From assembly GCA_038230515.1 (NCBI GenBank), contig JBBRND010000013.1, positions 48,629 through 112,628 on the forward strand: a stretch of DNA of 64,000 nucleotides. The letters run 5' to 3'. The notes under the pieces are model-generated. The model did no database searches. It saw only the letters and a program-made list of their open reading frames with translations, and was not told where the DNA came from. The stretch comes from JAPLDB01 sp038230515 (GTDB lineage Bacteria > Bacteroidota > Bacteroidia > AKYH767-A > 2013-40CM-41-45). Shown piece by piece: positions 25,467-34,903 of the stretch; the first letter of the stretch is position 1; each line of letters begins with the position of its first letter. Both the position numbers and the translations under genes were made by a program.

Positions 25467-26789
25467 ATGCGAAGATTTTTAGAGAACATTATCGGAGACG
25501 AGGAACAAAAGCTTTTCGTAAAACTTACTTCGCAAACTTTTGTACTCCGCCTCCTTGGCATGGCATTGTTATATGGCAATCAGGTGCTGATGGCCCGGCT
25601 TATTGGCGTATCCTCTTATGGCGACTATACAGTTATCATGACCTGGATCAACTTTCTCGTTGCTCTCTGCATCTTTGGGTTCGATCATAGCGCTCAGCGA
25701 TTCTTTTCTATCCTGTTTGCAAAGCAGGAGTGGAGCAAAGTGCGTGGCTTTATCCGGTTCAGTTTCCGTATTATTGGAGTAGTTTCAATTATTTGTATGG
25801 TTGGATGGTTTTTGTTTTTGTGGAATAAACAGGCAACTTCCAATCCTTATCCCCGCACCTATTCCGAAGCATTTCTCTGGAGCATGTTTGTCATTCCGCT
25901 CCTTGCTATTATTTATCAGGCAAGCGCAATATTCAGGTCATTGCACCGCATTAAACTGTCCCTCATTTCAGTTTACATATTGCTTCCGATCGGCATATCA
26001 TTTTCATCAATAGTATTTTATCAACTCAATGACGACACCATGCGGGCTGATGCTGCAGTACTGATGAATCTCCTCTGCACATTCCTTGTTGCCTTGTTCA
26101 TGATGCGCAAAGTGAGGAGTGACCTCCGCCCGAAATACAATTTGTCCGAACCTAAGTACGAAACCAGAATATGGTTTACCACAACAGTAACTTTCCTGGG
26201 AATGAATCTCATCTCTCTCCTTATCAAACAGGCAGATATTTTATTCGTTAGCCATTACTTTGGTCATGGAAAAGCAGGAATTTATTCTGCTGCAGTTAAA
26301 ATTTCTGCCATCGTTCCCTTCGGACTCACAATAGTTGATTATGTTTATACCCAGCGCATATCTTCTTTATATGCAAAAAAAGATATAAAGCATTTACAGG
26401 AATACATTCATCATGCAAGTAAAATTATTTTGATAATTACCTTTCCGCTTTCTTTCCTTCTTATCTGTACCGGAAAATACCTGCTCATGATTTTTGGAAC
26501 TGAATTCGAAGTCTCGTATGTTCCGCTTATTATTCTCATAGTCGGACAATTTATCAACGCCTTGACCGGAATGGTAGGTGCACTGATGACCATGACAGGA
26601 AATCAAAACATTTTTTTGCTTGTATATGTAGCTGCTTCTGTTATTGACCTTACGTTAAATTATATTCTTGTTCCAAGGATGGGAGCAACCGGTGCTGCCA
26701 TTGCTTCAGCAACAAGTGTAATTGTTCTCAACGTATTTATGTATGCCCTTGTATGGAAGAAACTTGGAGTAAGAGCTTCAATATTTTGA
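25467..26789 (+). CDS. polysaccharide flippase (Wzx-like, MATE/MVF superfamily)
   Basis: A 440-residue membrane protein with 12 or so predicted helices and the Wzx/RfbX pattern: an N-terminal helix pair with GNQVLMARLIGVSSYGDYTV near residues 36-55, a middle FGHGKAGIYSAAVKIS segment near 265-280, and VAASVIDLTLNYILVPRMGATGAAIA-type helix near 390-415, in which LVPxxGxxGAA is characteristic. It should move lipid-linked oligosaccharide units across the inner membrane. It starts 26 bases after wecC and is followed within 30 bases by the next gene, consistent with one operon. Confidence 0.83.
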   Translation: MRRFLENIIGDEEQKLFVKLTSQTFVLRLLGMALLYGNQVLMARLIGVSSYGDYTVIMTWINFLVALCIFGFDHSAQRFFSILFAKQEWSKVRGFIRFSFRIIGVVSIICMVGWFLFLWNKQATSNPYPRTYSEAFLWSMFVIPLLAIIYQASAIFRSLHRIKLSLISVYILLPIGISFSSIVFYQLNDDTMRADAAVLMNLLCTFLVALFMMRKVRSDLRPKYNLSEPKYETRIWFTTTVTFLGMNLISLLIKQADILFVSHYFGHGKAGIYSAAVKISAIVPFGLTIVDYVYTQRISSLYAKKDIKHLQEYIHHASKIILIITFPLSFLLICTGKYLLMIFGTEFEVSYVPLIILIVGQFINALTGMVGALMTMTGNQNIFLLVYVAASVIDLTLNYILVPRMGATGAAIASATSVIVLNVFMYALVWKKLGVRASIF

Positions 26790-26818
26790 TAAACATTTTT
26801 CAGGGTGAATAATATGCA

Positions 26819-28075
26819 ATGAAAAATAAATATTTTTCAAACCCTTTTTTTTTCTTGCTTCCATTCTTGGTTGGTTATATTGCCTATGTACTTCTTTTTT
26901 CAAAAAACATTCTTATTGGTGACGAAGAAAGGTATCTAACATTTGCCTCTAATTTGTTACACGGTTTTTATTCCCCCCCTCCGCCAGCCATCAACCTATG
27001 GAATGGTCCCGGCTATCCTTTATTTCTTCTTCCTTTTCTCTTTTTGCACTCATCGTTGTTGGTAATTAAACTCTCGAATGCCTTCCTATATTATTTCTCG
27101 CTCATTCTTTTTTTTAAGACCACTTCTAAAATTTGTTCTCACCGGAAGGCAATTGTTTTCACCATCCTTCTCGGTTGCTATTGGATGGCGCTACGGGAAA
27201 TAAAATATGTGCTCACCGAAACCTTTACAATCTTCATCCTTTCATCCATCGTTTATTATAGCTTCCTTGTTTTTTCCGGTTCCGGAAATAGGAAAAATAA
27301 AATAATGCTTGGTTTTTTAATCGCTGTTCTTCTGCTCACAAAAGTTATGTTTGCTTATGCACTGCTTGTCGTGCTTGGGCTTTATATCATTCTTCAATGG
27401 AAGAAACCTGTTGTAGAACGAAAGACTGCCATACAGGTAATGCTTTTTGCATTTCTTTTCTGCGCACCATATCTTATTTACACCTACTCCCTCACCGGAA
27501 AATTATTTTATTGGAGCAATGCGGGCGGCATGAGTTTGTATTGGATGAGCAATCCAAATGCCGGTGAATTTGGTGAGTGGCAGAACGATTCGCTTGATAA
27601 CAGCAAGGCAGCGCCTATGGCACTTGAAATGTATAAACTCCATCATCAAAAAATATATGATGATATTTATCAATACAGCGGAATAGAAAGAGACCAAAAA
27701 TTCCGTGAGTATGCATGGAAAAATATCCACGCACACCCGGCAAAATTCCTGCAAAACTGGTTTGCTAATTGGGGCAGGATATTCTTCGATTTCCCTTACG
27801 GCTATTTCCCCCAGCAAATAGGTACCATTGGCAACCTGTTTCTGAACAGTTTTATTTTTGTCTTATGCGTTTTACTTGCGATTCCCGCTTTCATGCATTG
27901 GGAAAAAATTCCCTTTGCAATTCGTTTTGTACTTACCCTCTCCGTAGTTTATCTTTTTGGAAGTTCTTTTCTGAGTGCTTACGCGAGAATGTTTTACATC
28001 CTCATCCCGATTATTCTTAGCTGGTTTGCTTTTATGTTCGGCAATATCATTTTCATTTATAAACAAGAAGCATAA
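26819..28075 (+). CDS. membrane glycosyltransferase, GT39/ArnT-like
   Basis: A 418-residue protein with about ten membrane helices. Near residue 35 it carries IGDEERYLTFASNLL, the acidic Asp-Glu motif in the first periplasmic loop that is typical of GT-C enzymes using polyprenyl-phosphate sugars, followed by GPGYPLFLLPF. A C-terminal soluble loop is present near 220-290. Likely adds a sugar to a polysaccharide or lipid in the periplasm. Donor and acceptor are unknown. It is the last plus-strand gene before the interruption at 28160-30300. Confidence 0.65.
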   Translation: MKNKYFSNPFFFLLPFLVGYIAYVLLFSKNILIGDEERYLTFASNLLHGFYSPPPPAINLWNGPGYPLFLLPFLFLHSSLLVIKLSNAFLYYFSLILFFKTTSKICSHRKAIVFTILLGCYWMALREIKYVLTETFTIFILSSIVYYSFLVFSGSGNRKNKIMLGFLIAVLLLTKVMFAYALLVVLGLYIILQWKKPVVERKTAIQVMLFAFLFCAPYLIYTYSLTGKLFYWSNAGGMSLYWMSNPNAGEFGEWQNDSLDNSKAAPMALEMYKLHHQKIYDDIYQYSGIERDQKFREYAWKNIHAHPAKFLQNWFANWGRIFFDFPYGYFPQQIGTIGNLFLNSFIFVLCVLLAIPAFMHWEKIPFAIRFVLTLSVVYLFGSSFLSAYARMFYILIPIILSWFAFMFGNIIFIYKQEA

Positions 28076-28159
28076 TTTACGTGCCGCCAGTTCTTGTGCG
28101 AGAGCTTCTTGAGTGCTGCTCACCTGCCATTTTAATCGTGCATCATTCACTATGCATCG

Positions 28160-29621
28160 TTATTCCTTCACCAACTTCCTCGTTACTCTTCCCTCATTGG
28201 TTTGAAACGTTACAAAGTAAATGCCGGGAGGCAATGCACAATGTACAATGCACGATGCACGATTGTTGAGTGGCTCGCTGTACAATTTTTCTCCCACCAC
28301 ATTGTAAATTTCTACCTGTGCATTTTGTAGTTGCGCGGTGGTGCTTATGGTGAAAGTGGTGTGGGCAGGGTTCGGGGAGATGGTGAATTGGTTTTGAGAA
28401 TTCACTTCAGGATTTTTTATTCCTAAAATAGTATCACACCCGCTTCCGATTAATGCGCCCAATTTGTAATCGGGAATATTTGGTACTGAAGTACTTTGGG
28501 GTCCAGGCAGATAAAATGAATGCTGAATCACATTGCACAAAGTACCAGCAGAATCGGGAGATTGAATGACATGAAAAACATCGACTCCATTATCTGCACT
28601 AATATATATTTTTCCGTCAGGAGCAAGTCGCATTTGGTTAAAATGTGTATAAAGAGGTGGGATAGGTCTTGTAAAGCCATCGTAAACCGCAACTATAGTT
28701 TTTGATGATTGAATGTTTCCTGCGAGCATATCATATTGATAAACCAATTTTTGAGTAGCAACATACAGAAATCTTCCCGAGGCAGAAAAGGCACATCCAT
28801 TACCCCACGCTGAACTATCATTGTAGTAATCTTGAAATAAATAATTTAACTCCCCACTACAACGATCAAAATCATATAAGAAGAAATATTTGGTATTATA
28901 AATTGCAGCATATTTATCCCCGCCTTGAGAAAACACAGTTTGTCCAAACCCTTGATCCGAAACCCACCCTACCCCAGGCTGATTAGTTTGTGTAAAGGGT
29001 CCTAATATAGTGTCTGGCATTATTAGCCATTTATAAAATATTGGATTTATGAATTTTTTTGCGATTAACCACCAATCTCTACCATTTGCATGTCTGACTG
29101 CTGACAATTTACCTGTCAAAAGAGTATCATTTTCATAAAGGTGGAAATTCTTCCTACTTGTAACGCCTCCCCGTCCACTATCCAACGTCATGTCAATAAC
29201 ACTAAGGTAAAGTATATTACTTAAGTGTGAGGTATTATTATCATAGGTTTGATGAAAGAGATAATATTGTTCTATATGATTCGGTCTTTGGATTATGATA
29301 TCAGCCTGAGAAATTGGTAACCCATTGGCCCCATACTGCGAAGTAAAGAGTCCTGGATTAAGATTTGTTCCATTTAATAAAGTATCTCAGTCACGATTGT
29401 AAATATTTGCACCGTTTGTAAAAAAAATAAGATTCGGAACTGTCACATGTGCTTGCGTTTGTATAAGTGAGGGGTAAAAGTGAATTGACTGTAAAAGTAT
29501 CTGCCTGACCGCCATTGAAATTTATTCCACAATAATATCCAACTCTCCAAACATAATCTTCCTTCTGCGCCCACAGCACCATCGGCAAAAACAGAATGAT
29601 CAGAAGAAAATTTTTTCTCAT
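28160..29621 (-). pseudogene. broken T9SS-exported protein (frameshift and nonsense)
   Basis: Two frames together spell one secreted protein. The start is at 29621 with a signal peptide (MRKNFLLIILFLPMVLWAQ); reading in that frame ends at 29391. A 2-base loss near 29435-29438 shifts the frame (expected CDSSGNLIFFTNGANIYNRD is read as CDSSESYFF then KRC), and a TGA at 29387-29389 interrupts the second frame between NRD and DTLLNGTN. From there the frame continues to 28160 with a repeat-type body and a T9SS sorting domain (ISPNPAHTTFTISTT to KLVKE). The N-terminal family (GNLIFFTNG type) is the same as in the fragment at 63341. Lesions could be checked against assembly error in the T8 run. Confidence 0.75.
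28231..28265. repeat. TGCAC-rich short repeat inside the sorting-domain code
   Basis: Near-tandem tgcacaatg/tgcacgatg units, in frame between EPLNN and PPGIYF of the sorting domain. A related sequence lies at 28137-28160 just beyond the stop. This looks like an inserted simple repeat within an otherwise conserved domain. Confidence 0.45.
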
Positions 29622-29647
29622 AAATATTTACTCCTCAAAGCTACAAC

Positions 29648-29678
29648 AAAAAAAGTCCGCCTCACAGCGGACTTTTTT
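29648..29678. terminator. strong bidirectional terminator
   Basis: Perfect stem AAAAAAGTCCGC/GCGGACTTTTTT with loop CTCACA. It lies beyond the stop of the minus-strand remnant at 29702 and just upstream of the broken T9SS gene start at 29621, separating the two. Confidence 0.88.
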
Positions 29679-29701
29679 CATAATTCCTATTTCGAAGCTT
29701 C

Positions 29702-29965
29702 TTACGCTTTCACCGCTACACTCACTTCATCGCTGCGCAGCCCCACTTTTTCATCGTGCAGAATATATGTAGCGCGGTATTTCCACTGCGTTGTGTTGGC
29801 AGGCAGTGCAGCAGTGTCCACGTAATCCGGCTCGGTATCAAGAGCCAGAAATTTAAACCCTGTTCCATCGCGGTCAACTTCAATATACAGTGCATCAAAT
29901 CCACCCTTTACCCACCCACTTTGGGCTGCCCTGCTATGAATTTTGAATAAAAACACGTTTTTGCG
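29702..29965 (-). pseudogene. C-terminal beta-sandwich remnant of a Bacteroidota-specific protein
   Basis: About 85 codons that read as the FN3/Ig-like tail of an uncharacterised Bacteroidota family (SGWVKGGFDALYIEVDRDG, DTEPDYVDTAALPANTTQW, KYRATYILHDEKVG). The helical N-terminal domain expected in such proteins is absent; instead the frame continues upstream, open, into palindromic array 2 (to a formal ATG at 30145) as low-complexity Ser/Gly/Cys/Arg sequence. It is most simply a gene that lost its 5' part to the array. No signal peptide or start context is visible. It has a proper terminator downstream, which suggests it was once a normal transcription unit. Confidence 0.6.
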
Positions 29966-29978
29966 ACTCCCGCAGTGA

Positions 29979-30285
29979 TTGCCGGAACTCTGGCAATAAC
30001 TGCCGGAACCTTGGCAACGGCTGCCAGAACTCTGGCTGCAACTGCCAGACCCTTGTAACGATTTCCTGAACTCTGGCAACCACTGCCAGAGTTCCTGTAC
30101 TGACTGCCGGAACTTAGCAACCGCTGCCCGAACCCTGGCAACCATTGCCAGAACTTTAGCAACGGCTCCCGGAAATTTTTTGCCACTGCCAGAACTCTAC
30201 CAATGGCAGCCGGAACTCTGGCAATGACCGACTGGACAATGGAAATGACAGCGCAAACTCCTGCAAAGACTGCGGGAACTCTAAT
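29979..30285. repeat. 21-bp palindromic tandem array 2
   Basis: About 15 degenerate copies of a unit of type ctgccagaactctggcaac. Most are 21 bp (starts 29979, 30000, 30021, 30042, 30083 and so on) but a few are 20 bp, so a reading frame is not kept across the array. The core is an inverted repeat with a two-base centre, TGCCAGA-AC-TCTGGCA, with changes often leaving G-T pairs. Design and period match array 1 although the bases differ. Confidence 0.83.
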
Positions 30286-30638
30286 TATGAAGTTGGAAAT
30301 TTGTTGTGTAAAAAACAGAACGTGTCGGGAAGCAGTTTACCCTGTATGTGCTGAATAATAACTTGCAAATTGCGACTTAGGAGTTGCAATTATCATATCC
30401 GAAAAAATATTTTGTTCAAAAATTCTCATCTGTAAAATAAATTCGGGCGCTTAAGTATTCAAAAATATTCATCTGCAAAATAAAGTTTCTCCGGATAAAA
30501 AAAATCACAGCATCAAATCAACAGCGCATCAATTACCACCCGTTATCCTTGCATGTACATTTTTATTTTTTCATCGGTCACCTGCCAAAAGGTCGTACGT
30601 ATTTTTTTCTTTACATTCGCTCGCACCAAAAGTAACAG
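30286..30638. other. AT-rich intergenic with a 27-bp direct repeat
   Basis: No gene seen. It contains two copies of a 27-bp direct repeat (24 of 27 identical) at 30415-30441 and 30458-30484, of type ttcaaaaat..tcatctg.aaaataaa. The region separates array 2 from the resumed polysaccharide operon and should hold the promoter of the methyltransferase gene; TACATTCG at 30612-30619 (7 of 8 to TAnnTTTG) is a candidate -7 element. Confidence 0.5.
30415..30484. repeat. 27-bp imperfect direct repeat pair
   Basis: Copies at 30415-30441 and 30458-30484, three mismatches, 43 bases start to start. It could be an operator pair for the downstream operon or a duplication footprint. Confidence 0.6.
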
Positions 30639-31367
30639 ATGAACAAGGCGATCATCAATTCCATTGATAAAAAATTCTATTCCCACTATCCTCACAATTG
30701 GGACAATAAATTCTTCAGGAAAAAAATCCTTGCCGTTCTTCAACCCCGACACACAGTCCTCGATTTAGGAGCCGGAGCAGGATATGTTCAGGAAATGAAT
30801 TTTAAAAACCTTGCCACTCATGTCACCGGAGTTGATATGGATGAAAGCATAGCACACAATCCATTTTTGCATCATTACAAAGTAAGTAGTGTTTATGATT
30901 TATCTGCTTTTGATATAGAAAAATTTGACGTCATTATTTGCAACAGCGTTATCGAACACATTCAGTACCCTGAAAAATTTGTAGCCGAAATGTATCGCGT
31001 TCTTAAACCCGGAGGATATTTTTTCGGCAAAACACCCAATCGGAATCATTATGTTCCAATTGCGGCTTTGCTTACACCCACCTCATTTCATAAATGGTTC
31101 AATAAAAAAAGAGGAAGACCTGCGGAGCATACATTCCCAACCTTTTACAAAATGAATACACTAAATAAAATCCGAAACCTGTTTCCTGTTGATAAATTCA
31201 AAAACAGAACAATTGAAACTTTTGAAGGACCGCCATCCTACTTACGCATAAATTTTATTTTTTATATCATCGGCTGGCTTTACGAAAGAATAGTAACCCT
31301 CTTCAAAATTGAGTCATTGAAAATGGTAATAATATTTTCAGTGCAGAAAAAGAAAAATAACATGTAG
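30639..31367 (+). CDS. class I SAM-dependent methyltransferase
   Basis: A 242-residue methyltransferase of the Methyltransf_11/UbiE-like fold. Motif I VLDLGAGAGYVQEM lies near residues 40-53, the acidic end of strand 2 in VTGVDMDES near 65-72, and the post-motif VIICNSVIEHIQYPEKFVAEMYRVLKPGGYFFGKTP-type stretch spans about 103-140. The C-terminus has a hydrophobic patch near 205-230 (LRINFIFYIIGWLYE). In this setting it probably methylates a sugar or lipid intermediate of the polysaccharide, but acceptor is unknown. The ATG at 30639 starts the second half of the locus. Confidence 0.82.
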   Translation: MNKAIINSIDKKFYSHYPHNWDNKFFRKKILAVLQPRHTVLDLGAGAGYVQEMNFKNLATHVTGVDMDESIAHNPFLHHYKVSSVYDLSAFDIEKFDVIICNSVIEHIQYPEKFVAEMYRVLKPGGYFFGKTPNRNHYVPIAALLTPTSFHKWFNKKRGRPAEHTFPTFYKMNTLNKIRNLFPVDKFKNRTIETFEGPPSYLRINFIFYIIGWLYERIVTLFKIESLKMVIIFSVQKKKNNM

Positions 31368-31378
31368 GTTTGCGCTTC

Positions 31379-32656
31379 ATGGAGGAAATTCAGATATTCA
31401 AGTCAACACCTTTTGATAAACTGCTCCTTTTCCTGGCAGTTGTGTCTGTCTTTTTTGAACCATACCTGCCCTTTTTTAATGGCACAAGCACCCCGTTTTT
31501 TGTTTTTGTTTTCATAATGGCTTATGTGCTCATCACACGCTTCAAAGCTTTCGAGCGCATCGTTCTGAGCACCTATTTCATCGGAGTAATCGTCTTTGCC
31601 TTCGTTTGTGTTCTTATGGAAAGCATACATAGCTTCCCCGATTATGTTGACGTTTATAGATTTCTCAACATGTCATTAGGAATGTTCTGCATATCGGTTC
31701 TGTGTCGTGATAAAGAAGCGATTGATGTTGCATTATATTCATTTATCTTCTCCAGTGCTGCAAACTCATTATATATGATGGCAGGCCCAATGAGTGCATT
31801 AAGAGCACTGTCCGCCCAGGGATTTAATGAAGCTTCTCAGGCACGTATCCAGGCATTCGAACAATCATCCATAATAGACTTCCTGAATGAAATTTCAGTT
31901 TTTTCTGGACTGGGAGCAATTCTTGGAATCATTGCTCTGTACTATGAACCAACTAAACTCAAAAGAGCAATTCTTATCGTAGTCATTCTTCTTTCTATGA
32001 TCGGCATTCTTCTTCCATCGTCACGCACAGGAGCATTCGTATTTTTTGTGAGCTTAATTATTTTCTTATATAAGTCGAAGGTTAGAATAAAAAGATGGGT
32101 TATTCCTGTAATACTTTTTTCCCTCCTACTTTTCCTTATTGTACCGAATGTGGTGTGGTTTCGTATTTTTTCAATAGGTGGAATATCAGAACTTCGTGAA
32201 GCGGATTCGCGAGTCAAGATGTACACCACCATTTTAAAAATATTTCAACAATATATGCTCACAGGAGTAGGTTGCGGATTCTATTGGAAACATTGGGCAG
32301 TAAACAACGGACTTACCAATTTAACAACAATCTATGAACCCCTTGCTCCCCACAATGCATTTTTCTTAATATGGATTTTTTGGGGACTTCCCGCTCTTGT
32401 TTCCTTTATTTTCCTAATGTATCTTTTTTCACGCGCTCTATATAAGGATATAACTAATCATAGGCAAAAAGCGAGCTTATATGTTTTCCTTTTCATTATT
32501 CCCGTTGTGTTTTTGTTTTCCCCAAGATTTTATCATAAAGCTTTTTCTGTTGGCATCGGAATGGTGCTTGCAGCAAGGTATTGGAATATTTTCAGAGAAC
32601 CGATACTTCCGGAAGAAGCAGAGGGGGATAAAATAATTTTTTCTCCGGAGGAATGA
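31379..32656 (+). CDS. O-antigen ligase/polymerase family membrane protein (Wzy-like)
   Basis: A 425-residue protein with about 11 membrane helices and the Wzy_C/O-antigen ligase pattern: a periplasmic loop after LLPSSRTGAFVFFVSL near residues 205-220, conserved Arg/Gly residues in LTGVGCGFYWKHW near 295-305, and APHNAFFLIWIFWG near 323-336. It should polymerise or ligate polysaccharide repeat units. I start it at the ATG at 31379; a TTG three codons earlier is possible. Only 11 bases separate it from the methyltransferase gene and its end overlaps the next gene by four bases. Confidence 0.8.
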   Translation: MEEIQIFKSTPFDKLLLFLAVVSVFFEPYLPFFNGTSTPFFVFVFIMAYVLITRFKAFERIVLSTYFIGVIVFAFVCVLMESIHSFPDYVDVYRFLNMSLGMFCISVLCRDKEAIDVALYSFIFSSAANSLYMMAGPMSALRALSAQGFNEASQARIQAFEQSSIIDFLNEISVFSGLGAILGIIALYYEPTKLKRAILIVVILLSMIGILLPSSRTGAFVFFVSLIIFLYKSKVRIKRWVIPVILFSLLLFLIVPNVVWFRIFSIGGISELREADSRVKMYTTILKIFQQYMLTGVGCGFYWKHWAVNNGLTNLTTIYEPLAPHNAFFLIWIFWGLPALVSFIFLMYLFSRALYKDITNHRQKASLYVFLFIIPVVFLFSPRFYHKAFSVGIGMVLAARYWNIFREPILPEEAEGDKIIFSPEE

Positions 32657-33765
32657 CAACGCGGCAAATTCATATTGCTTTTATGGTAGGATCGCTCCGC
32701 TTAGGTGGCGCTGAACGCATGATGATTCACACCGCCAACCAATTGTCAAACCATGCCCGTGTAAGTTTTTTAGCACTTACGCGTGGCGATGATCTTAAAA
32801 ATGAATTGCAGAATTCTGTTCGGTTAGTTTCTTTAGAAAAGAAAAAGTCGTTGTCTGCTATTCCGGCTTTATTGAAATTTTTAAAGCACGAAAAGCCGGA
32901 TGTTCTCATCAGCACACAAATTCATATAAACCTGATTGCGATGATCATGAAAGTATTTTTTCATACCAAAACAAAAAATATTCTTCGCGAGGCAACCTCA
33001 CTCGGCAGTCATTTTATTCTTTTCAAAGATATAAGATCAAAACTTGTTAAGATTTTAGTGCGCAAGCTGTATCCGAAAGCGGACTTAATTATTGCAATCT
33101 GTAATGCAGTAAAAAATAATTTACTTGAACACCATTTTGCGAAACCACATCAGATTGCTGTAATCTACAACCCTGTAGTGAACAGTAATTTCTCGGAAGG
33201 GATAAAAGAGCAAGTAGATCATGAATTTTTTCATGCGGGTGTTCCTGTTATAATAAGTGTAGGCAGATTAACACCGTCCAAAAATTTTGCGCTTTTGATT
33301 CGGGCATTTGCTCAACTGAACAAAAAACATGATTCGAGGTTGATAATTATTGGAGATGGAACTGAAAGAGAAAAATTAGATCGTCTTATTGTAGAATTGC
33401 AATTATCTGATAAGATAAAGCTTGCAGGAAAAATTCTGAACCCGTATCCTTATCTAAAAAAAGCATCTGTGTATGTGTTATCCTCTTTATACGAAGGTCT
33501 GCCCAATGCACTTATTGAAGCGATGGCATGTGGCTTGCAACTCGTCAGCGTGGATTGTCCGGGTGGTTCAAGGGAAATATTACTTAATGGAGCTTTAGGA
33601 AAACTTGTGCCAATAAATAATGTACACGCTCTTGCCGATGCAATAGAAGAAGCAATGCAAAAGCCGGTTCCCCAAAAACTGCTAATAGAAGGTGCAACCC
33701 GTTTTGAAGCTCAAAAAATTTCCTTGGAATATTTAACGCTGGTTAAGAACTTGCTTGAGAAATGA
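32653..33765 (+). CDS. glycosyltransferase family 4
   Basis: A 370-residue retaining GT-B enzyme. The N-terminal domain has GSLRLGGAERMMI near residues 12-24 (the GGAE signature for acceptor binding), and the C-terminal domain has ISVGRLTPSKNFALLIRAF near 197-215, IIGDGTEREKL near 230-240 and the nucleotide-sugar site LSSLYEGLPNALIEAMACG near 276-295 (E-x7-E). A strong GGAGG ribosome site lies in the end of the upstream gene. Overlaps of four bases on both sides indicate an operon. Donor sugar unknown. Confidence 0.88.
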   Translation: MTTRQIHIAFMVGSLRLGGAERMMIHTANQLSNHARVSFLALTRGDDLKNELQNSVRLVSLEKKKSLSAIPALLKFLKHEKPDVLISTQIHINLIAMIMKVFFHTKTKNILREATSLGSHFILFKDIRSKLVKILVRKLYPKADLIIAICNAVKNNLLEHHFAKPHQIAVIYNPVVNSNFSEGIKEQVDHEFFHAGVPVIISVGRLTPSKNFALLIRAFAQLNKKHDSRLIIIGDGTEREKLDRLIVELQLSDKIKLAGKILNPYPYLKKASVYVLSSLYEGLPNALIEAMACGLQLVSVDCPGGSREILLNGALGKLVPINNVHALADAIEEAMQKPVPQKLLIEGATRFEAQKISLEYLTLVKNLLEK

Positions 33766-34856
33766 AGATGCAGAGAAAAAAAAAGGTACTTATGCTTGCT
33801 GTTTGCCGTCCCGATGCGATTGGAGGGCAGGCAGCATGTGCGAACATGCTATTGAATCATCTTGATGTGGAATGGACAGTAGTTTCATTTCCATTAAAGG
33901 GACAGTATAATTCATTCATGAGGTTTCTCGTTTCCATCAAAATTCTTTTAGAATGCCTTTGGATTTGTCTTACCAAAAGAATTAATGCTGTTCATCTTCT
34001 TACCGCCTGTGCACGCTCTGCTTTGTTTGAAAAACTTGTCATAGCCCGTGTTCTCAAACTGACAGGTGTTAAAATCATTTTGAATTTTCAGGGAGCATTT
34101 GACCATTTTTATGGTAAGTTTTCCGAACGGGAAAGAAAATTTGTGAAAAGTTCGCTATCGAAAATTGACTTGATTATCTGTCTTCACGATGATATGAAAA
34201 ATTTTTTGATTGAAAACAACATTATAAAGCCCGAACAAATAGCGGTGATCGCTAATGCTGTAGTGATTGAGCCAGAACCCAAAAAGGTAAAAAATGAAAA
34301 CGGAGTTATTCATTTACTCTATCTTGGATGGATTGTGGGAAGTAAAGGTCTTGATGTATTGATAAGAGCCGTTGCCCTTTTAATTAAGAAAGGTGAATTT
34401 AAAAAAATTTCTCTTGACATCATCGGACCTGAAGTAGAGCAGGGTTTAATAAACAAACTCACTCTTTTGAGCAGAGAAGAAGAAGTAGAATATGTTGTAA
34501 AATTTCATCCACCTGTTTTTGGCAAGAATAAAAACAATGCATTTGCTCGAACGGATATATTTGTATTTCCTACACGCATGGAGGGTTTCCCCTTTGTGCT
34601 GCTCGAAGCCATGTTGGCGGGGTTACCGGTTGTAAGCACAAATATAAGTCCTATTAACCTCGTTATTCAACATAATGTAAGTGGTATGTTATTTGAAAAA
34701 GATAATGCCTCTGACTTTGCAGGCCAAATTCATAAATTGATGAATGATGGGGATAAAAGAAAGGAGATGGGTAAAGTTGCCCGTCAACATATCGTGGAAA
34801 ACTATAGTGTAGAAAAAATCATTCAACAATACACTGCGCTGTACAATGAGTTATAA
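33762..34856 (+). CDS. glycosyltransferase family 4
   Basis: A 364-residue GT-B glycosyltransferase. The N-terminus has AVCRPDAIGGQAACANMLL near residues 12-30; the C-terminal donor site reads FPTRMEGFPFVLLEAMLAG near 266-285 (E-x7-E) and LYLGWIVGSKGLDVLIRAV near 187-205. It overlaps the preceding glycosyltransferase by four bases. Within the locus it should add one sugar of the repeat unit; linkage and sugar cannot be read from sequence. Confidence 0.87.
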   Translation: MKMQRKKKVLMLAVCRPDAIGGQAACANMLLNHLDVEWTVVSFPLKGQYNSFMRFLVSIKILLECLWICLTKRINAVHLLTACARSALFEKLVIARVLKLTGVKIILNFQGAFDHFYGKFSERERKFVKSSLSKIDLIICLHDDMKNFLIENNIIKPEQIAVIANAVVIEPEPKKVKNENGVIHLLYLGWIVGSKGLDVLIRAVALLIKKGEFKKISLDIIGPEVEQGLINKLTLLSREEEVEYVVKFHPPVFGKNKNNAFARTDIFVFPTRMEGFPFVLLEAMLAGLPVVSTNISPINLVIQHNVSGMLFEKDNASDFAGQIHKLMNDGDKRKEMGKVARQHIVENYSVEKIIQQYTALYNEL

Positions 34857-34903
34857 CATAAATGCCATTGTAGTATTCTACGCAGCCACTCAAATAAATC
34901 AGA

